Shown piece after piece: positions 1 through 11,848 of a DNA stretch of 64,000 bases (its first letter is position 1; each line of letters begins with the position of its first letter). Origin of the DNA: Sporobolomyces roseus (Eukaryota > Basidiomycota > Microbotryomycetes > Sporidiobolales > Sporidiobolaceae); the NCBI GenBank assembly GCA_016617785.1, contig JADILM010000004.1:1302001-1366000 (forward strand). Reading direction: 5' to 3'. The notes beneath the pieces are model-generated. The model was not told the DNA's origin and did no database searches. It saw only the letters and a program-made list of their open reading frames with translations. The translations under genes and the position numbers were made by a program.

Positions 1-646
1 AACGAACGACTGAACTCCCATCGCCTCTCGCCAACCGCATCGTATCTTCCAACCACCTCGTAAAGTCTGACTGACTCCTCGTAACACTCCTTTCCAATCC
101 TTCTTGTTCTTGCGAAGCCGTCACTCTCAACCGTTCTCTTGCATCCTCTTCTTCGTCCTCTTCCCTTCTGATGATGAACGACATGTTCCTCTCATCTTCC
201 AAACCTTCCTCCTCTTTGATCTCGACCTTTTCTTGCTCTTCTTTTTCCTCCTCCTCTACCTCCCCCTGTGGGAATTTAAACCTCCTCTGTTCGTCCCCCT
301 CGAATCCTTTCAATTCCTCTTGATACTCCCTTTCCGTCACCACAAATTCCTCTAATCTATCCTCCTCCGGTTCTTCCTCCTCCAATTTGATCCAACTCCC
401 TCCTTCTTGCTCTTCTCTCCCCTCGACACTCCCAATCAAACTCTTTGTAGCAGTTCCTTCAATTTCCGTACTCCCCGTACAACCCGTCCCGTTTGTCACG
501 GCAGATTCGACAGTTTGAGTAGGAGAGAAAAGGGATTTGGATGATTGTGGGACCGAGTTGGAGGCGGATAAGGTCGAGAGGAAAGAAGTGAGAGAGGCGG
601 ATTCGGAGGGTGAAGAAGACGAACGAGGTGGTGGAGTTGTGGTCAT
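1..646 (-). CDS. Acidic hypothetical protein, 5' part only (runs off the left edge)
   Basis: The minus-strand frame is open from an ATG at 646-644 to base 1 with no stop, giving about 215 codons of an unfinished gene. The first ~60 residues are rich in Ser, Pro and Thr (start MTTTPPPRSSSS). The rest is strongly acidic, with runs such as LEEEEPEED and EVEEEEKEE, and looks like disordered or coiled-coil protein. I recognise no domain. Open frame over the whole stretch and the fungal-style Ser/Thr-rich start support a real gene; the protein's function cannot be told from this part. Confidence 0.6.
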   Translation of the reverse strand, partial: MTTTPPPRSSSSPSESASLTSFLSTLSASNSVPQSSKSLFSPTQTVESAVTNGTGCTGSTEIEGTATKSLIGSVEGREEQEGGSWIKLEEEEPEEDRLEEFVVTEREYQEELKGFEGDEQRRFKFPQGEVEEEEKEEQEKVEIKEEEGLEDERNMSFIIRREEDEEEDARERLRVTASQEQEGLERSVTRSQSDFTRWLEDTMRLARGDGSSVVR

Positions 647-1343
647 CTTCGAGGTGGTTCGAAAGGGGGTATAGCGTGAAGGTTTGGTCGTCAAGTGATA
701 AAAGTGTCAAGAGGAAGAGAGAGAAGGGAAAGGTAAAGGAGGGAAAAAGTGTAGAGAGGTGGCTTGTTGCGAAAACCGTTTCGAATTTTTCGCTGCAGGA
801 TTTTTCTTCGCGGGAGTGAGACTGGAGTAAACTTTTGAGAATCGAGAGCTTCTCTGACGTAAAAGCTGTGTAGGACGCGAAAGAGGTGGCTTGGTGTCGA
901 GTCGTGAAGCCGATAGAAAAAGTTGAAAGAGGGGAACTTGAGGTGGGGAGAAGCGAGGGATCGATTTGAAGAGCTCGTAGGACGGTTCACATAGGTTGTG
1001 AGTTCATCTCGAGCGTTCTGGTCCCCTGAACGAGTCGACTGAGTGAGTGGGTAAGAAGGAAAAGACGAGAAAGCTAGAAAGGTTCAACTTCGAAAACTCG
1101 CTCTTCGCTTTCCTCTGTCCAACAACACTGTCTTTACGCTAGACACTTTTAAACCACAAAGCCTGGCTCGAATCCAATCCTCGATACAATAGTTCTTTCA
1201 CAGCTCGGCAAGATTTTGGCCGAATCGAACTTACGTCTCATCAACATTATTACTTGACTTAGCAATCTCGCCGCCTCACCTCTCCGAAAACTCCCTAACC
1301 GCCGAAGCATCCGACCCCCCTTTCCCAAAGCAATCCAAGAAGG
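647..1343. other. Intergenic, divergent 5' regions
   Basis: This stretch lies between two divergently oriented genes and should hold both promoters and 5' UTRs. Short open frames occur on both strands, but none has a recognisable domain or convincing splice pattern. I see no RNA gene or repeat in it. Confidence 0.5.
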
Positions 1344-2584
1344 ATGACTACACCTTCCTCTCCCGCGATCAAAACCGTTTCATTCGCTTCTTCCCACGCC
1401 GATCCATCTTCTTCCTCCTCAATTCCCTCCACATCATCCTCCTCACAAGCTCCCTCTCCTCCCTCCACATCTGCACTTGATCCTACATCTGTTTCCACCT
1501 CAAGTACTCAATCTAGACCACAACCAAAGAGAAGAAGATCATCAATTAAACAAGGACTTCAAATGCCTTACAAACCACCAGCTGAATACTACACTCATTC
1601 TGATCCATTGTTGAGACGATTGAGGTTGAGGAATGGGTTTGGTACGATGGTGGATTTGGAACGAGAGTTTAGGGATACTAAAGTCGTTTTATTCTTCTTT
1701 GGGTAAAACAGTCTCTCACTCTCTCAGCTCTCACTCACCCGTATTGAGACTGATCAAGGGGCAATATATATGCAGCGCTACTTGGAGAGGTAGTTCGAAT
1801 GAGCCATTCGAGTTGGTTGCAAACTTTCAACGAAGGTTCCCACATCAATCGAAAGTAGTCTTCGTTTCAATCGATGATACACAAACCGCCTACGATTTGA
1901 ACACTAAACAAAAGAACTGGTTATCTATGGAGTACGTCCCTCCTTACATCTCCCATCTCCTGCTTGCTCTGACCCTCTCTCTTTACAGATGGAATGACGG
2001 TTCAACTCTAGGCGATCCTTCCTCTTCCTCCTCCTCAGATCCACCTTCCGAACCACTCGAACCATTCCTCTTAGCCGGCGACCCAGACTTGGAGGAAGAT
2101 ACTTCCCTCTCAACTCCTCCATCCCTCTACCTTCGTCCTTACTCTCGAGTACACTTGGCAGATAAATGGCAAATCTTGGGAGTACCCAACCTAGTCGTGT
2201 ACCATTTGGAATCTAGGAAAGTGTTGAGTTATCATGCCAGGTTTGAATTGTTGAGGGAAGGGAAATTATTATCGACTTGGGAGAAATGGTCCAAAGGTGA
2301 AAAAATCACTTTTGGTGTCAACGGTTAGTTTTCCTCCATTTTCTTCACACCTTTCTTCGCGTCCGCAGAGAATTCATAACTGATCAGAGAGATTGACCTG
2401 ATAAGATTTGGTGTATGCGTTGAGATGGACCCTCACTTTCTTATTCATCAGTTTGATGTATTTGTTCGCGGTCAAACAAGGGATTTGTCCAAATTATATA
2501 GCACTTTGGAGTTCTTCTCTAGGGGAGAAATATCTCAAGAGTGGTGGTGGGGGGCAAGGGGTTCAAGGGAAGTTGGAGTTGTAG
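1344..2584 (+). CDS. Thioredoxin-fold protein lacking the CxxC pair, possible C-terminal membrane anchor
   Basis: My model has four exons (1344-1702, 1776-1931, 1989-2323, 2406-2584) and 342 residues. After a Ser/Pro-rich N-terminus (~70 residues), a thioredoxin-like domain follows: the strand VVLFFFGATW, a helix, the strand KVVFVSIDD, and near the end the cis-Pro-type segment LGVPNLVVYHL. In nucleoredoxin-like proteins the position after ATW carries CxxC; here it reads RGSS, so no redox cysteine pair is present. The last exon would add a hydrophobic stretch (LTFLFISLMYLFAV). It depends on an unusual AAG acceptor at 2403-2405; without that splice the protein stops at 2328. A non-catalytic fold or membrane-tethered scaffold is inference. 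Confidence 0.65.
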
Positions 2585-3094
2585 ATAAGAGACGGAAAAG
2601 GGAGTAGATTTCGGATTGTGAGCCTCTTTTTTTTGTTTTGTCGTTTTCAAACTTATCGTTTGCGTTAGTTGTGATTCTTTCTATCTTCTTCTCATCTGCG
2701 CAAAGCAGTGCTTATCATATGAATCTTCCCTCGCTTCCTTCGTAGTCATCGCGAGAAACTGCCTACTGTTCGTTTCCGAGTTCAAGAACGAGAGAAGACC
2801 AGACACTTCTTCATTCGGTGTAATCGAAACTCACGGGCAGTACTCCCGAAAGAGGTCGAGTAGGAATCAGCTCTAACATCGACTGAAGAGAAATTGCGAA
2901 AATGAGAAAATTCAAAGGAACAGAAAGAAATAAGAAAGAACTGCTGCAAAGACTAGCGACAGCACCGTCGGAGGAGGAAGAAGAGTGCGGGTCGTGAAAC
3001 AAGGAGGAGAAGGAGGTGAAGGAGAGGAAAGTACTGCTGTTGTATCTGTATTTGAAGGTGAAAACGAAGGAGGAGAGTAGGAAGGAGAAGGGAG
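2585..3094. other. Intergenic between convergent 3' ends
   Basis: The region separates the 3' end of the thioredoxin-fold gene from the 3' end of tropomyosin, so it probably contains both 3' UTRs. I see no coding frame with conserved features and no repeat. Confidence 0.5.
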
Positions 3095-3949
3095 TTAAAT
3101 GGATTCCATTTGTTGAACGACCTATATATCCACCAGCCTAGTCAGTACGAGGAGAGAGTGGGCGAGAGTGGGAGAGTGGGAGAAACGGGTATGTACCTCC
3201 TCGAGTTCCCTCTTTGATTGGTTGTACTTCTCTTGAGCCTCTTCACATTTCTTTTCCCATGCATCTCGTTCAGCTTCGATTCGAGCAACTTGTCGTTCGA
3301 AATGTTCTGCTTTGACATCTACCTGTCTCAATCTAGACGTCCTCACCGGATCAGTGCGTGCGCAGAGCCGAAGCAAAGGGAAAAGAAGAGAAAGTTGAAA
3401 GGAGTTGCGTACTTGTCGGTAGTTTCCCTCAATTGTTTCTCAGCATTATCCAATTCACCTTCCAACAAACTAATCTTCCTCGTCAACGTCTCATTGACAG
3501 TCTTGTGATTATCTTCGTCCTCTTTCTGTCCCTTTGATTCACTCAATTTCTGTTCAGTCTTGTCCAAATCCGATTCGAGGTTTGAAATCTTGTGTTGTAA
3601 AGAAACTATCTCTTGATCTTTCGTCATGAGTTCGTGATCGAGTGATTTAGATTTCGCTTCGGCTCTATTTAGAAGAGAAGGTGAGTGCGTGTTCGTATTA
3701 AATTCGGATGAGAGGGGGAAAGGAGAGAGAGAAAGGCGCTTACTCTTCTGCTCGAGCTACGGCGGCATCTGCTTCAGCACGGAGAGAGGCGAGGCGCTAC
3801 AGTCAACACGCTTCGAGTCAGTACAGAGGGCAGATGAGAGATGAGATGGAGGGGGAAGAGGGAACTTACTTCCTTGATCTTGTCCTGTACGGCGAGGATT
3901 TAAGTCAGTACGCGTCTATTTGTGACTAATCTATCTCTTGACGTACCAT
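3095..3949 (-). CDS. Tropomyosin (161 aa)
   Basis: Tropomyosin forms a coiled-coil dimer along actin filaments and stabilises actin cables and the cytokinetic ring. Six exons join in frame: ATG alone (3949-3947), a 15-nt exon (3884-3870), then 3796-3744, 3664-3413, 3332-3197 and 3121-3095. The product starts MDKIKERLASLRAEAD, the fungal tropomyosin start, and is heptad coiled coil throughout (for example KISNLESDLDKTEQKL). It is exactly 161 residues, the length I recall for S. pombe Cdc8 and S. cerevisiae Tpm2, and ends in a VVQQMESI-type tail. The gene is divergent from the RED/IK gene with only 135 bp between the starts. The ATG-only exon and the 15-nt exon are notable, but both junction pairs have good GTRNGT and AG sites. 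Confidence 0.93.
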
Positions 3950-4084
3950 TTGTAAGTGTATTTGAGAGTGTAGAGGTTGAGGGAGACGAGTGGTGTTCTC
4001 TCTCTCTCTTTCCCTTCCACCCCTCTCAAACTGCTTCGCATTCACTCTACTAGACTGTTCGGGTGAGACCAAGACAAGTGCTCG

Positions 4085-5726
4085 ATGGATCAATCCGCTT
4101 TCCGTTCTCTCCTCTCTTCGTCCACTTCCACTTCGACTCCCTCCTCTTCCACCTCTTCCTCACGTCCCAAATTTGGAGCACCTCCTCCAAAACCTTCCAC
4201 TTCCTCTTCCGGCGGCGGCAAACTCACAGATTTCAAGCCACGACCTCCATCGAAAAAGAAAGAATTCAAAAAGAAGCCCTCGACAGAAGAGGCAGCGTAC
4301 AGGGATCGGGCAGCTGAACGAAGAGCTGGTAAAGCGGGCGATTTCCGAGAGGCAGAGAAATTGTTGGAGGAGTTTGAGGAGAGGGGTAAACAAGGGGATG
4401 AGGAAGATAGGATCAAAAGAGAGGAACAGAGGAAATATCTCGTACGGTTTTTACTTTCTCTTTTCTGTCGTTTTGAGCGGGAGGAGCTGATGTGAGATTA
4501 TGTGGGGAATAGGGAGGTGATGCGACACATTCTATCCTCGTCAAAGGGTTGGATATGGCTTTGTTGAATCAAGAGAAAGCGAAATTATCAATGAAAGCAG
4601 AGGGAGAATTGCAAGACGTTGAACAACAGCTAGATGAGCAATTTGAGAAACCCGTGTCGTCGGAGAAAGGCAAAGGGAAAGAGAAGGAGAAGGAGAATGG
4701 GAAGGGAAAGGGCAAGACGAGGGATGAGTTGTTGATGGAATTGAAAGCGAGTAGAGAAGGAGGAGATCAAGGAAAGAATGAGGCGGGATTGGGCAAGGGT
4801 TGGAAGAAGTTGGGAGCACCAGGAACGGCGGGAACCAAGGGGAGAGGATTCGCTCCGATGGGAGGAGGGGAGAAGAAATTGAGGAAGAAGAAAAAGAAAG
4901 TCGTCGATCCCTCAACTCCCGCGACTCCTACAGCATCCACCTCGGCTCCTCCTTCTATCACTTCGGTACCTCCAGCTTCGGCGTCGACACAAGTGAAGAA
5001 GGAAGACCTTCCGACGATGAATCCCGACGAAGACGACGACGACGACATCTTTGGAGATGTAGGGGATTACAAAGGACTCGAATCGGATTCCGACTCTTCC
5101 TCAGACGAGAAGAAACCTCGAATCAAGAAGGAGACCTCTCTCCCACCACCGCCTCTCCCTCCTCCCTCGAATTTGAATTCAACGAAACGGAAATACTTTG
5201 ACGACGAGGAAGCAGAAGACGAATCGATCTCTACTGCTCCTTCTGCCGTCGCCGACTTGGCTTCCCGACAAGCTCTTCACTCCGCAACTCAGCCACAACC
5301 GAAGAGACGAGTCAACAGGGAGGATTCGTTCGGTAGTCAAAGCGGGAGCGAATCCGATTCTGAGGCAGGAGCGACAATGGGCAAACTGCAACCTTTATCT
5401 GGAAGTGGTCCAAACGTATCCGAACTCTTGAAGTTCGATAAACTTGCTCAAGAAGAAGAAGAACGAAAAGCTGTTTGTTTTCTCCCTCTCTCTCGTCTCT
5501 AGTAGCTCGAGCTGACGAGTGTCATTTTGAGGTGATATAGAAGAAACAAAAGAGGAAACAAGAGAAAGAGGAGAAAGAGTTGAGTAGGGCAGATAAAGAT
5601 AATCGAGATTACTTACAAATGGAGGCGTATTTGGAGAAGAAGAAGAATGGGGGAGTTACACCGGAGAGGAAACAGAGTGATGAGAGGGATATGAGGGAAA
5701 AGGAAGGAATGTATGCTGATATCTAG
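4085..5726 (+). CDS. RED/IK-type spliceosome component
   Basis: RED (IK) is a component of the spliceosomal B complex needed for spliceosome activation. Three exons (4085-4441, 4513-5472, 5541-5726) encode 500 residues. The conserved RED N-terminal core is clear: YRDRAAERRAG at about residues 92-102, then across the first intron YLGGDATHSILVKGLDMALL, the family hallmark. Lys/Glu-rich sequence and the ELLMELK segment follow. The C-terminal half is low-complexity, with long Asp/Glu and Lys runs and basic patches typical of a nuclear protein. The last exon ends MYADI. The gene lies head-to-head with tropomyosin and probably shares a compact bidirectional promoter. Confidence 0.85.
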
Positions 5727-5897
5727 TGAGGGTGAACGGTTGAAAGAGGAGGGAGAGTAGGAAAAAAGTGTTGTTGTAAGATTGAAACCTCTTGGATTTT
5801 CAGCTCGCGCAGTACAGTACTCGAGAAGAGCGAAAAGACCAATTTCACGAAAGAAAGAACAAAAGTACAGAACAAAACATCACATGCTCAGAATCAC

Positions 5898-8800
5898 TCA
5901 TTCGCACTCGTCCTTCGTATTTGTCCATTCGCCAATCCACTTGAAGACCTCTCGATGCCATTGGACCGAATTTGCCGGGTTCAGTACCCCTGTTATCACA
6001 TCAACGACTCTACAATCAGTCCTCCATCGCGAGTGAGAGAAGAGGAGAGGAGGGGAAAACGTACAATGGTTTTCAGATGGGAAGATCAATAATCTCGATG
6101 GAATTCCGAGACGTTGCAGCCTATCAAACGGATTACAGTCAAAATCACGCGCTTCAGAAAGAGAGAGAAGGAGAGGAAGAGCGTACGCGTTAAAAGCTCC
6201 GAGTCCCTCCGCTTCAACGAGTCGATAATCTTTACTACCATCTACAACCACTCATACAATCACTCATCAGCATCTCCCACGAAGAGAAAAGGAACGATTC
6301 AGGGGGGAGAGAAAGGGCAGGGGAGACTCACGAATAACAAGCTCGGGAGTTTTCCAGTTCTTGATATGGTTCTGAGGGTTCCATTTCTCATAATTCTCTG
6401 GCACTTCCCAAGGCGCACCTCCAAACTCACGTGTAGGGAAGTCTGTGCGTACAAGATCAAGCAATCAGCGATCCACTTCGGGAGAATGGGAGGAAAAGAA
6501 ACGAAGAATCGGGTATAGACTGTGAGAGGGGGAAGAGAGGGACGTACAGAGTTCTTCGGTCGCGTAGTAGGTGTTGGAGAGTGAGAAAACCTGGGGGTAA
6601 GAGTAGTGGGTTCAGGAGAGAGAAGGAGTAGAGAGGTGATTGAGGAGAGAGAAAGAGAATTGCTTACACCATCGTGGCACACGAGACACTTGAAACCGAA
6701 AGCTTCGTTGTGCCCTTGAATCCAGTTTGCCATAAATCCGCCGTAACTGGCCTCAATACGGGCAAGGAGACTCGTTAGAACCATCCTCGGAGAGGAAAAA
6801 AGAACTGAAAAGGTCAAAGGACTTACTCCGAGTGCAGCCATTCTCTCTCCGTCGATCTCGGGGTACGCCTTCTTGACGTACTGAACGCCAGCTACGAGAT
6901 CCCTGAAAGGTTTACCTCCCCATTCGTTCTGAATCGCATCGCAGAATTCTTGTCCGAATCTACGTTCAATCCGCAACCCAACTCGAAACGTCAGCTCGTT
7001 TGCTCAATCTTTGACGCATACACACAGAGAGAGACTGTGTATGTAGTAGGGAGAGGAAAGAAGGGAATAGAGACGTACCCAGTTGAACCAGTTCGATTGA
7101 TCGCAACAACGATATATCCCTTTGAAGCGTAACTCTGGAGATTCCACCTAGTCGACCAACCATCGTTCCATGCGGACTGCGGGCCGCCATGGAGGATGCA
7201 TGCCATTGGACAAGTCTTCTTGTCGTCCTTTGAGGTCGAATTCGAGACGGAATGATGCGAAGGAGGGAACAAAATCCAACCATGAACCTCCTTCCCCTCA
7301 CTCCCAGCAAACGTGAATTCCTCCCCTTGATGCAACTTCTTCTCTTTCATCAATCTCCTCGAAACCGTCGCCAAAGGAACGAGTGACTTGTCCTCCGCCT
7401 CAGAAAGAAGGTAGAGTTCATTTGGAGTAGTGAAGGAATTCATCCCAACCAACACTCTTCCCCCTTCTAGAGCCTCCACCGAAGTGACCGAATGTTTATT
7501 CGTGAGTTTCTTAGGCTCCTTCTTTCCCTCAACATCAATCTCATACAGAACGACATGACCTCTCTCCTCCGTAACGCACAATAAACTCTTCCCATCCTTT
7601 GTCCACTCGAATCCACTCGGACTCGAATCCCATTCCTCTGTCAATCCCCTCCGAACTCCCTCTTCAATAGAGTAAACGATGATTCGATTCCTATCCGCCT
7701 CGTACCCATCCTCTCTCATTTCCAACCAACTCAATTTCTTCCCCCCATCCCTAGGAGAGAACCTAGGATTCGATGATGCACCTTGAGTACCAATTGATAG
7801 TAATTTCGGTTGAGAGTCGGAATGAGATTTGGGATGTAAAGGGAAGAGGTAAATGTTTGTACGGGTGTGGAGGGAGGGTGAGACGTGAGGATCTTTCGAA
7901 TGGATTACGAGTGAGGTAGGGGATAGGGAGAAATCGGAGGAAGAACCAAATGGTCCAACGGGACACTCCTGCGAGAGAGAGAGAGAGAGACCGAATTAAA
8001 GTGAGAAAATGGGTCACGAGTAGAGACAGGAAGAGAAAAACGAACTAGCTTGGTACCTGCCATAGGAGAGATCACTTTTGGTTGATGTCCCTTCACGTTA
8101 TCGATGACCACTTGTTCCCTCTCGAAACTCCACCTTCCACCCTCTCTCTCATCAACCACCTCGAATTCCTCCTCACTCTCGCTCTCCCCGTCGTCCTCAT
8201 CATCGAAATCTTTTGGGTTCCTACTGAGTCTAACGACAAACACTTGATTCTTCTCCCCATGAGTCGGACTCCATTCGTCCCAATGTCGAACGAACGTGGA
8301 ATCGTACACTCGTATATCGCTACCTTTTGATTCTTGTTCGTGGGCGAGGCGTTGTTGGTTGTAGGTATAAATTGAACCGTCGGGAAAAACGAGGGATGAG
8401 AAAGCTAATAAAGCTTGAGGAGAGGAACTCGAGTTGGAGGAGGAGGGTTCAAGGATGAGAGTTTTCAAATTCGAGATTCTGCAAAGACTCTCTTCCAACC
8501 CATGCATCAGTTTTTCACTTTGCTCAGAATCATGATGCAGTGATGAAAAGAGAGAGAGAGGTAATGTACGCTACAGGGAATTGACCTAATTTATATTCTT
8601 CTTTCGTAACTACATCCATCGCCCAAACGACCGTCTCCCTCTTGCCCCCCATCTCTCTAACCCACTCAGTCTTGACTCCCTTCCATTCTTCATCACTCAT
8701 CTCTTCTCCTTGACTCGCAGGTGAGAGATGATCATGATTCGATGAATCTGGTTTAGCTGGTGATAGGTAACAAATAGTTTGATCGTCCAACCATTGAACT

Positions 8801-9036
8801 TCCAATCCATCCAATCCTTCTTTCAATGCCTCTGTATCTTTGATTCCTTCCCATCCCGTTTTGTGAGAGTCGAGGCGTACGAGGTTGAATTGACGATTGG
8901 TACGTTTAGAGGAGAAAGAATGGGTTGAAATGGGCCAGATTGCGAGAGTTGAAGAAGGGTTTGAGATGGGAGCTGAAGGACGCGGGAGGGAGAGGATGTC
9001 GGTTTGAGTGAGAGTAGGACCGGGGGAGAGTGTCAT
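5898..9036 (-). CDS. Prolyl-oligopeptidase-family serine peptidase (S9, dipeptidyl-peptidase V-like)
   Basis: The enzyme would cleave short peptides near the N-terminus, as members of the DPP V / acylaminoacyl-peptidase branch do. I read ten exons. The N-terminus carries the DPP5-like segment ILSLPRPSAPISNPSSTLAIW, then a beta-propeller region (including ECPVGPFGSSSDF), then the alpha/beta hydrolase domain. Catalytic elements are visible: oxyanion region CILHGGPQSAW, nucleophile GASYGGFM, Asp in HGSKDYRLVEAEGL and His in FPSENHWVLNP. The chosen ATG at 9036 begins MTLSPGP. An in-frame ATG at 9237 would add a hydrophobic leader (MVSFPPFLSLSLTSS), so a secreted isoform is possible. One intron near 7980 contains a GA dinucleotide repeat. 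The gene is divergent from the DUF2408 gene, 367 bp apart. Confidence 0.88.
7970..7995 (+). repeat. GA dinucleotide tract in a peptidase intron
   Basis: A run of GA repeats (CT on the coding strand) sits just upstream of the acceptor of the intron before the ECPVGPFG exon and probably forms its polypyrimidine tract. Confidence 0.75.
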
Positions 9037-9403
9037 TGTTTTGTTCCGAGAGAGAGGGAGGAAGGAAGAAGGGAAACGTGGAAGAAGTGGGGAAAGTTGG
9101 AAGAGAAGAGGGAGAGAGTAAAGGGGATTTCGATACCGATCGAGGGGTGGAGGAGTAACGAAGCGTCTGTATTTGTCTGCCGCCGAAGCGAGAGACGAAG
9201 TGAGTGAGAGTGAGAGGAAAGGAGGAAAGGAGACCAAAGTTTCCGCGAGGTTTCTTTACTCTTTTCTTCCACATTTCCAATACCTCATTTCGATTCGATT
9301 CGACTTCAGCTTCAGATCCAATCCAATCAGTCGACCGTCTTCCTCCCTTCAAATTCCGAACATCTTGACTCCTGATTCTTCCGAAAATAGAACATCAACG
9401 AGA

Positions 9404-11848
9404 ATGGTTCCCGAGCAAGAGTTACCCGTCCTAGAGTCGTTAGTACAGTGAGCACATCCCCTCCTATCCTATCTGGAAGTTCCAGTGAGCGCAGGGAGGA
9501 GCAAAGATGGAAGTTAGATCAAGTCATCAACCTCACTCTCCTCTCTTCAAGGGACCGTGGAGCAATCATACGGAAGCTAGTAGGAGCTACAAGAATCTAT
9601 CAGGTTAATCAGACCGGTACCGGCGTACGAGGTTGATCTTTCACTTTCGGGGAAACAATCTCGCTTTTCCATTCTCATCTCATCTCGCTGACTCTCTCTC
9701 TCGCTCTGTCGTCGAAACACAGTATTCGTAACCGCCTAACAGCGCTCAAGAAGGATCGTACAGAATATTTGAGAGCGAAAGATGTGTTGGATATTTACGC
9801 TTCTCTAATGACTCAAGTCACCCGATTGAACGACATCAGAGAAGCTACGAGGAGGAAACAGACAGAGAGTCAAGTCGAGGAGAATGATAAAGTCGAGGGA
9901 GGGGAAGAGAAAGTCGATCAGAGTAACGTTCAGGAGGAGAACAGGGTAGATACCATCTTGAACGATGTATTCCAGGTACGTTCCTCGACTACTGTCCACC
10001 ACTCGAGCAAGTGCGCTGATATCGAGAGTGTTATCGTCGTACAGCTTCTGAGTTTGTTCTTTCTGAGAATTGGGAAATCACGAGAAAGTCCCGCAACTTT
10101 CTGTCAATTAGGTACCATGAAACGACTCCTAACCCACCGTGCGTCCTTCTTTCTTCCTTGTCTCCCTCTCTCTCCTCCATCGCTGACCCTCTCTCAATGT
10201 GGTCAAATTTCAAAACAGTGAATGAATCTGGAATTTACACTTCAGCCGACCTAAAACCTTACCAATCAAGGTTGAGTGAATTGAAATCCATCATCAAAGA
10301 AGGAGATCCCCAAAACAAGATGGACAAGGAAGAGAGGAGAGGGACGGTAGAGGAATGCGATGAGGAATTGGAGAGGGAAATCGCAATGACTAAATTAATG
10401 TATGATAAATGGGATGCTTGTGGTAAGCGCTTTCTCTCTCTAAACCCCTCACTCGATCTCATGATAACTGATGAAGAATTGAGAGTAGATAAAATGGTTC
10501 GAAAACTTTCCACCTCTTTATCCCAACTCTCTCCCGAACTCTACCCTTTACATCAACGCCTCATCACCCTACGTCGTTCTCTCGCCTCGATCGCCGCTCG
10601 TCCATCCCTCTCGAAATCCCAAATCACTTCGGAACTCAACCCAATCCTCTCTGAACTGCGCCAAATCGATGAGAAACGTAACCCTTCTACTGGAAAATTC
10701 AGACTCCCCCTCCTCCCTCCCTCTACTCCCTCATCATCATCATCGAAACCCATAGATCCCGATTCGACCCCTACTTCAACCCCCGCAAGTCTCCCGCCAT
10801 CCGATTCAGAAGAAGAAGAGAAAGAAAAAGAGGAAGAATGGTTTGAACCGACAAAAGGTCAAGCTTTGTTGGCAGGTTTGTTACAAGACAATTTCGATAT
10901 TTCTCAAGACATCAAAGCTAGGGAAGGTGAACAAGAGGTTGCGAGGGGTCCGTTGCAAGCGATTTATGATAGGTTGTCAGAAATCAAAGGGCAGTTGGAG
11001 AGGTTGGTTTTGACTCATAGGTGGACTTTGAGGGAAACCGTGAGCCTCTCTATTCTGATTGTGAGAGTGATGGGGCAAGCTGATTAGGGTGAAAGAGTTT
11101 TTTGTAGGATTTGTATAATTTTCAGAATGAGTTGAGTAGGGTCGATGGATTGAGAGTGGATGGAAAGGTAAACTTCTCTCTTATCATTCTTCTGCTATCA
11201 CCAACTTCCCAAACTTATAGCATGGATGAAACTATTGAGGACCTACAGTTCAGAGATGCGGAAGGAAACGTACCAGAGGGACAAATCGTTCGTCTTGAAC
11301 CATTCTCTCTCTTTCTCTCCTCACGCGCTCCTTACTCTCGCTGACTGAAGCTTCGTGATCGCATTCTAGGTACTGTTGTATCTTTTGAGGAGATGTTATG
11401 GATTATGTTACAGGTTGATGGCTTCGAGTGAACCAGTCTCTGAAGAACTCATGCCAATCGCAAATGTTAGTCTCACCTTTGTTCTCACGAGTACTCCTTC
11501 CGCTCTCGGGACTAATGTGAGATTTGTTTGACTTTGACAGAAACTAAACACGATCAAACGGTGCTTGAGTACGTTTTCCTCTCCCTTTTCCTCTACGTCG
11601 TTTCCATCCGACTGACCCCATTCCGAGTACGTGTAGTCGAAGTAGCTAAACAAGGTGGTCCCTTTACTCCCCGAGACCTCTACCCCTTTCAATTAGCACT
11701 GTACCAAATCGATTCATTACGAAAAGAAGGCAAGTTTGAGGGAAGGGACGGGAGTATTCCAGAGGGACAGGCGATTTTGAACGCCTTGTTGAGTGAAGCG
11801 CATGAGATCATTGAAATGATGTTGTTGGAGGAAGAGGAAGGGGAATGA
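9404..11848 (+). CDS. DUF2408 / UPF0662 family protein
   Basis: This is a fungal-specific family of unknown biochemical function; S. pombe UPF0662 protein is a member. Nine exons join in frame. Family segments are plain: IRNRLTALKKDRTEYLRA, LLSLFFLRIGKSRESPATF, the repeated block RLVLTHRWTLRETDLYNFQ followed by LRVDGK, GNVPEGQIVLLYLLRRCYG, EPVSEELMPIANKLNTIK, then GGPFTPRDLYPFQLALYQ and DGSIPEGQAILN. The region between carries a Ser/Pro/Glu-rich linker. The first intron (9448-9722, 275 bp) is far longer than others here and contains a short open frame that could be an alternative exon. The gene is predicted helical and soluble; function remains unknown. Confidence 0.88.

Noticed and set aside
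2425..2607. Separate small plus-strand ORF downstream of the thioredoxin-fold gene
   Set aside because: The same DNA in another frame gives a hydrophobic tail that joins the gene; the small ORF has no support of its own.
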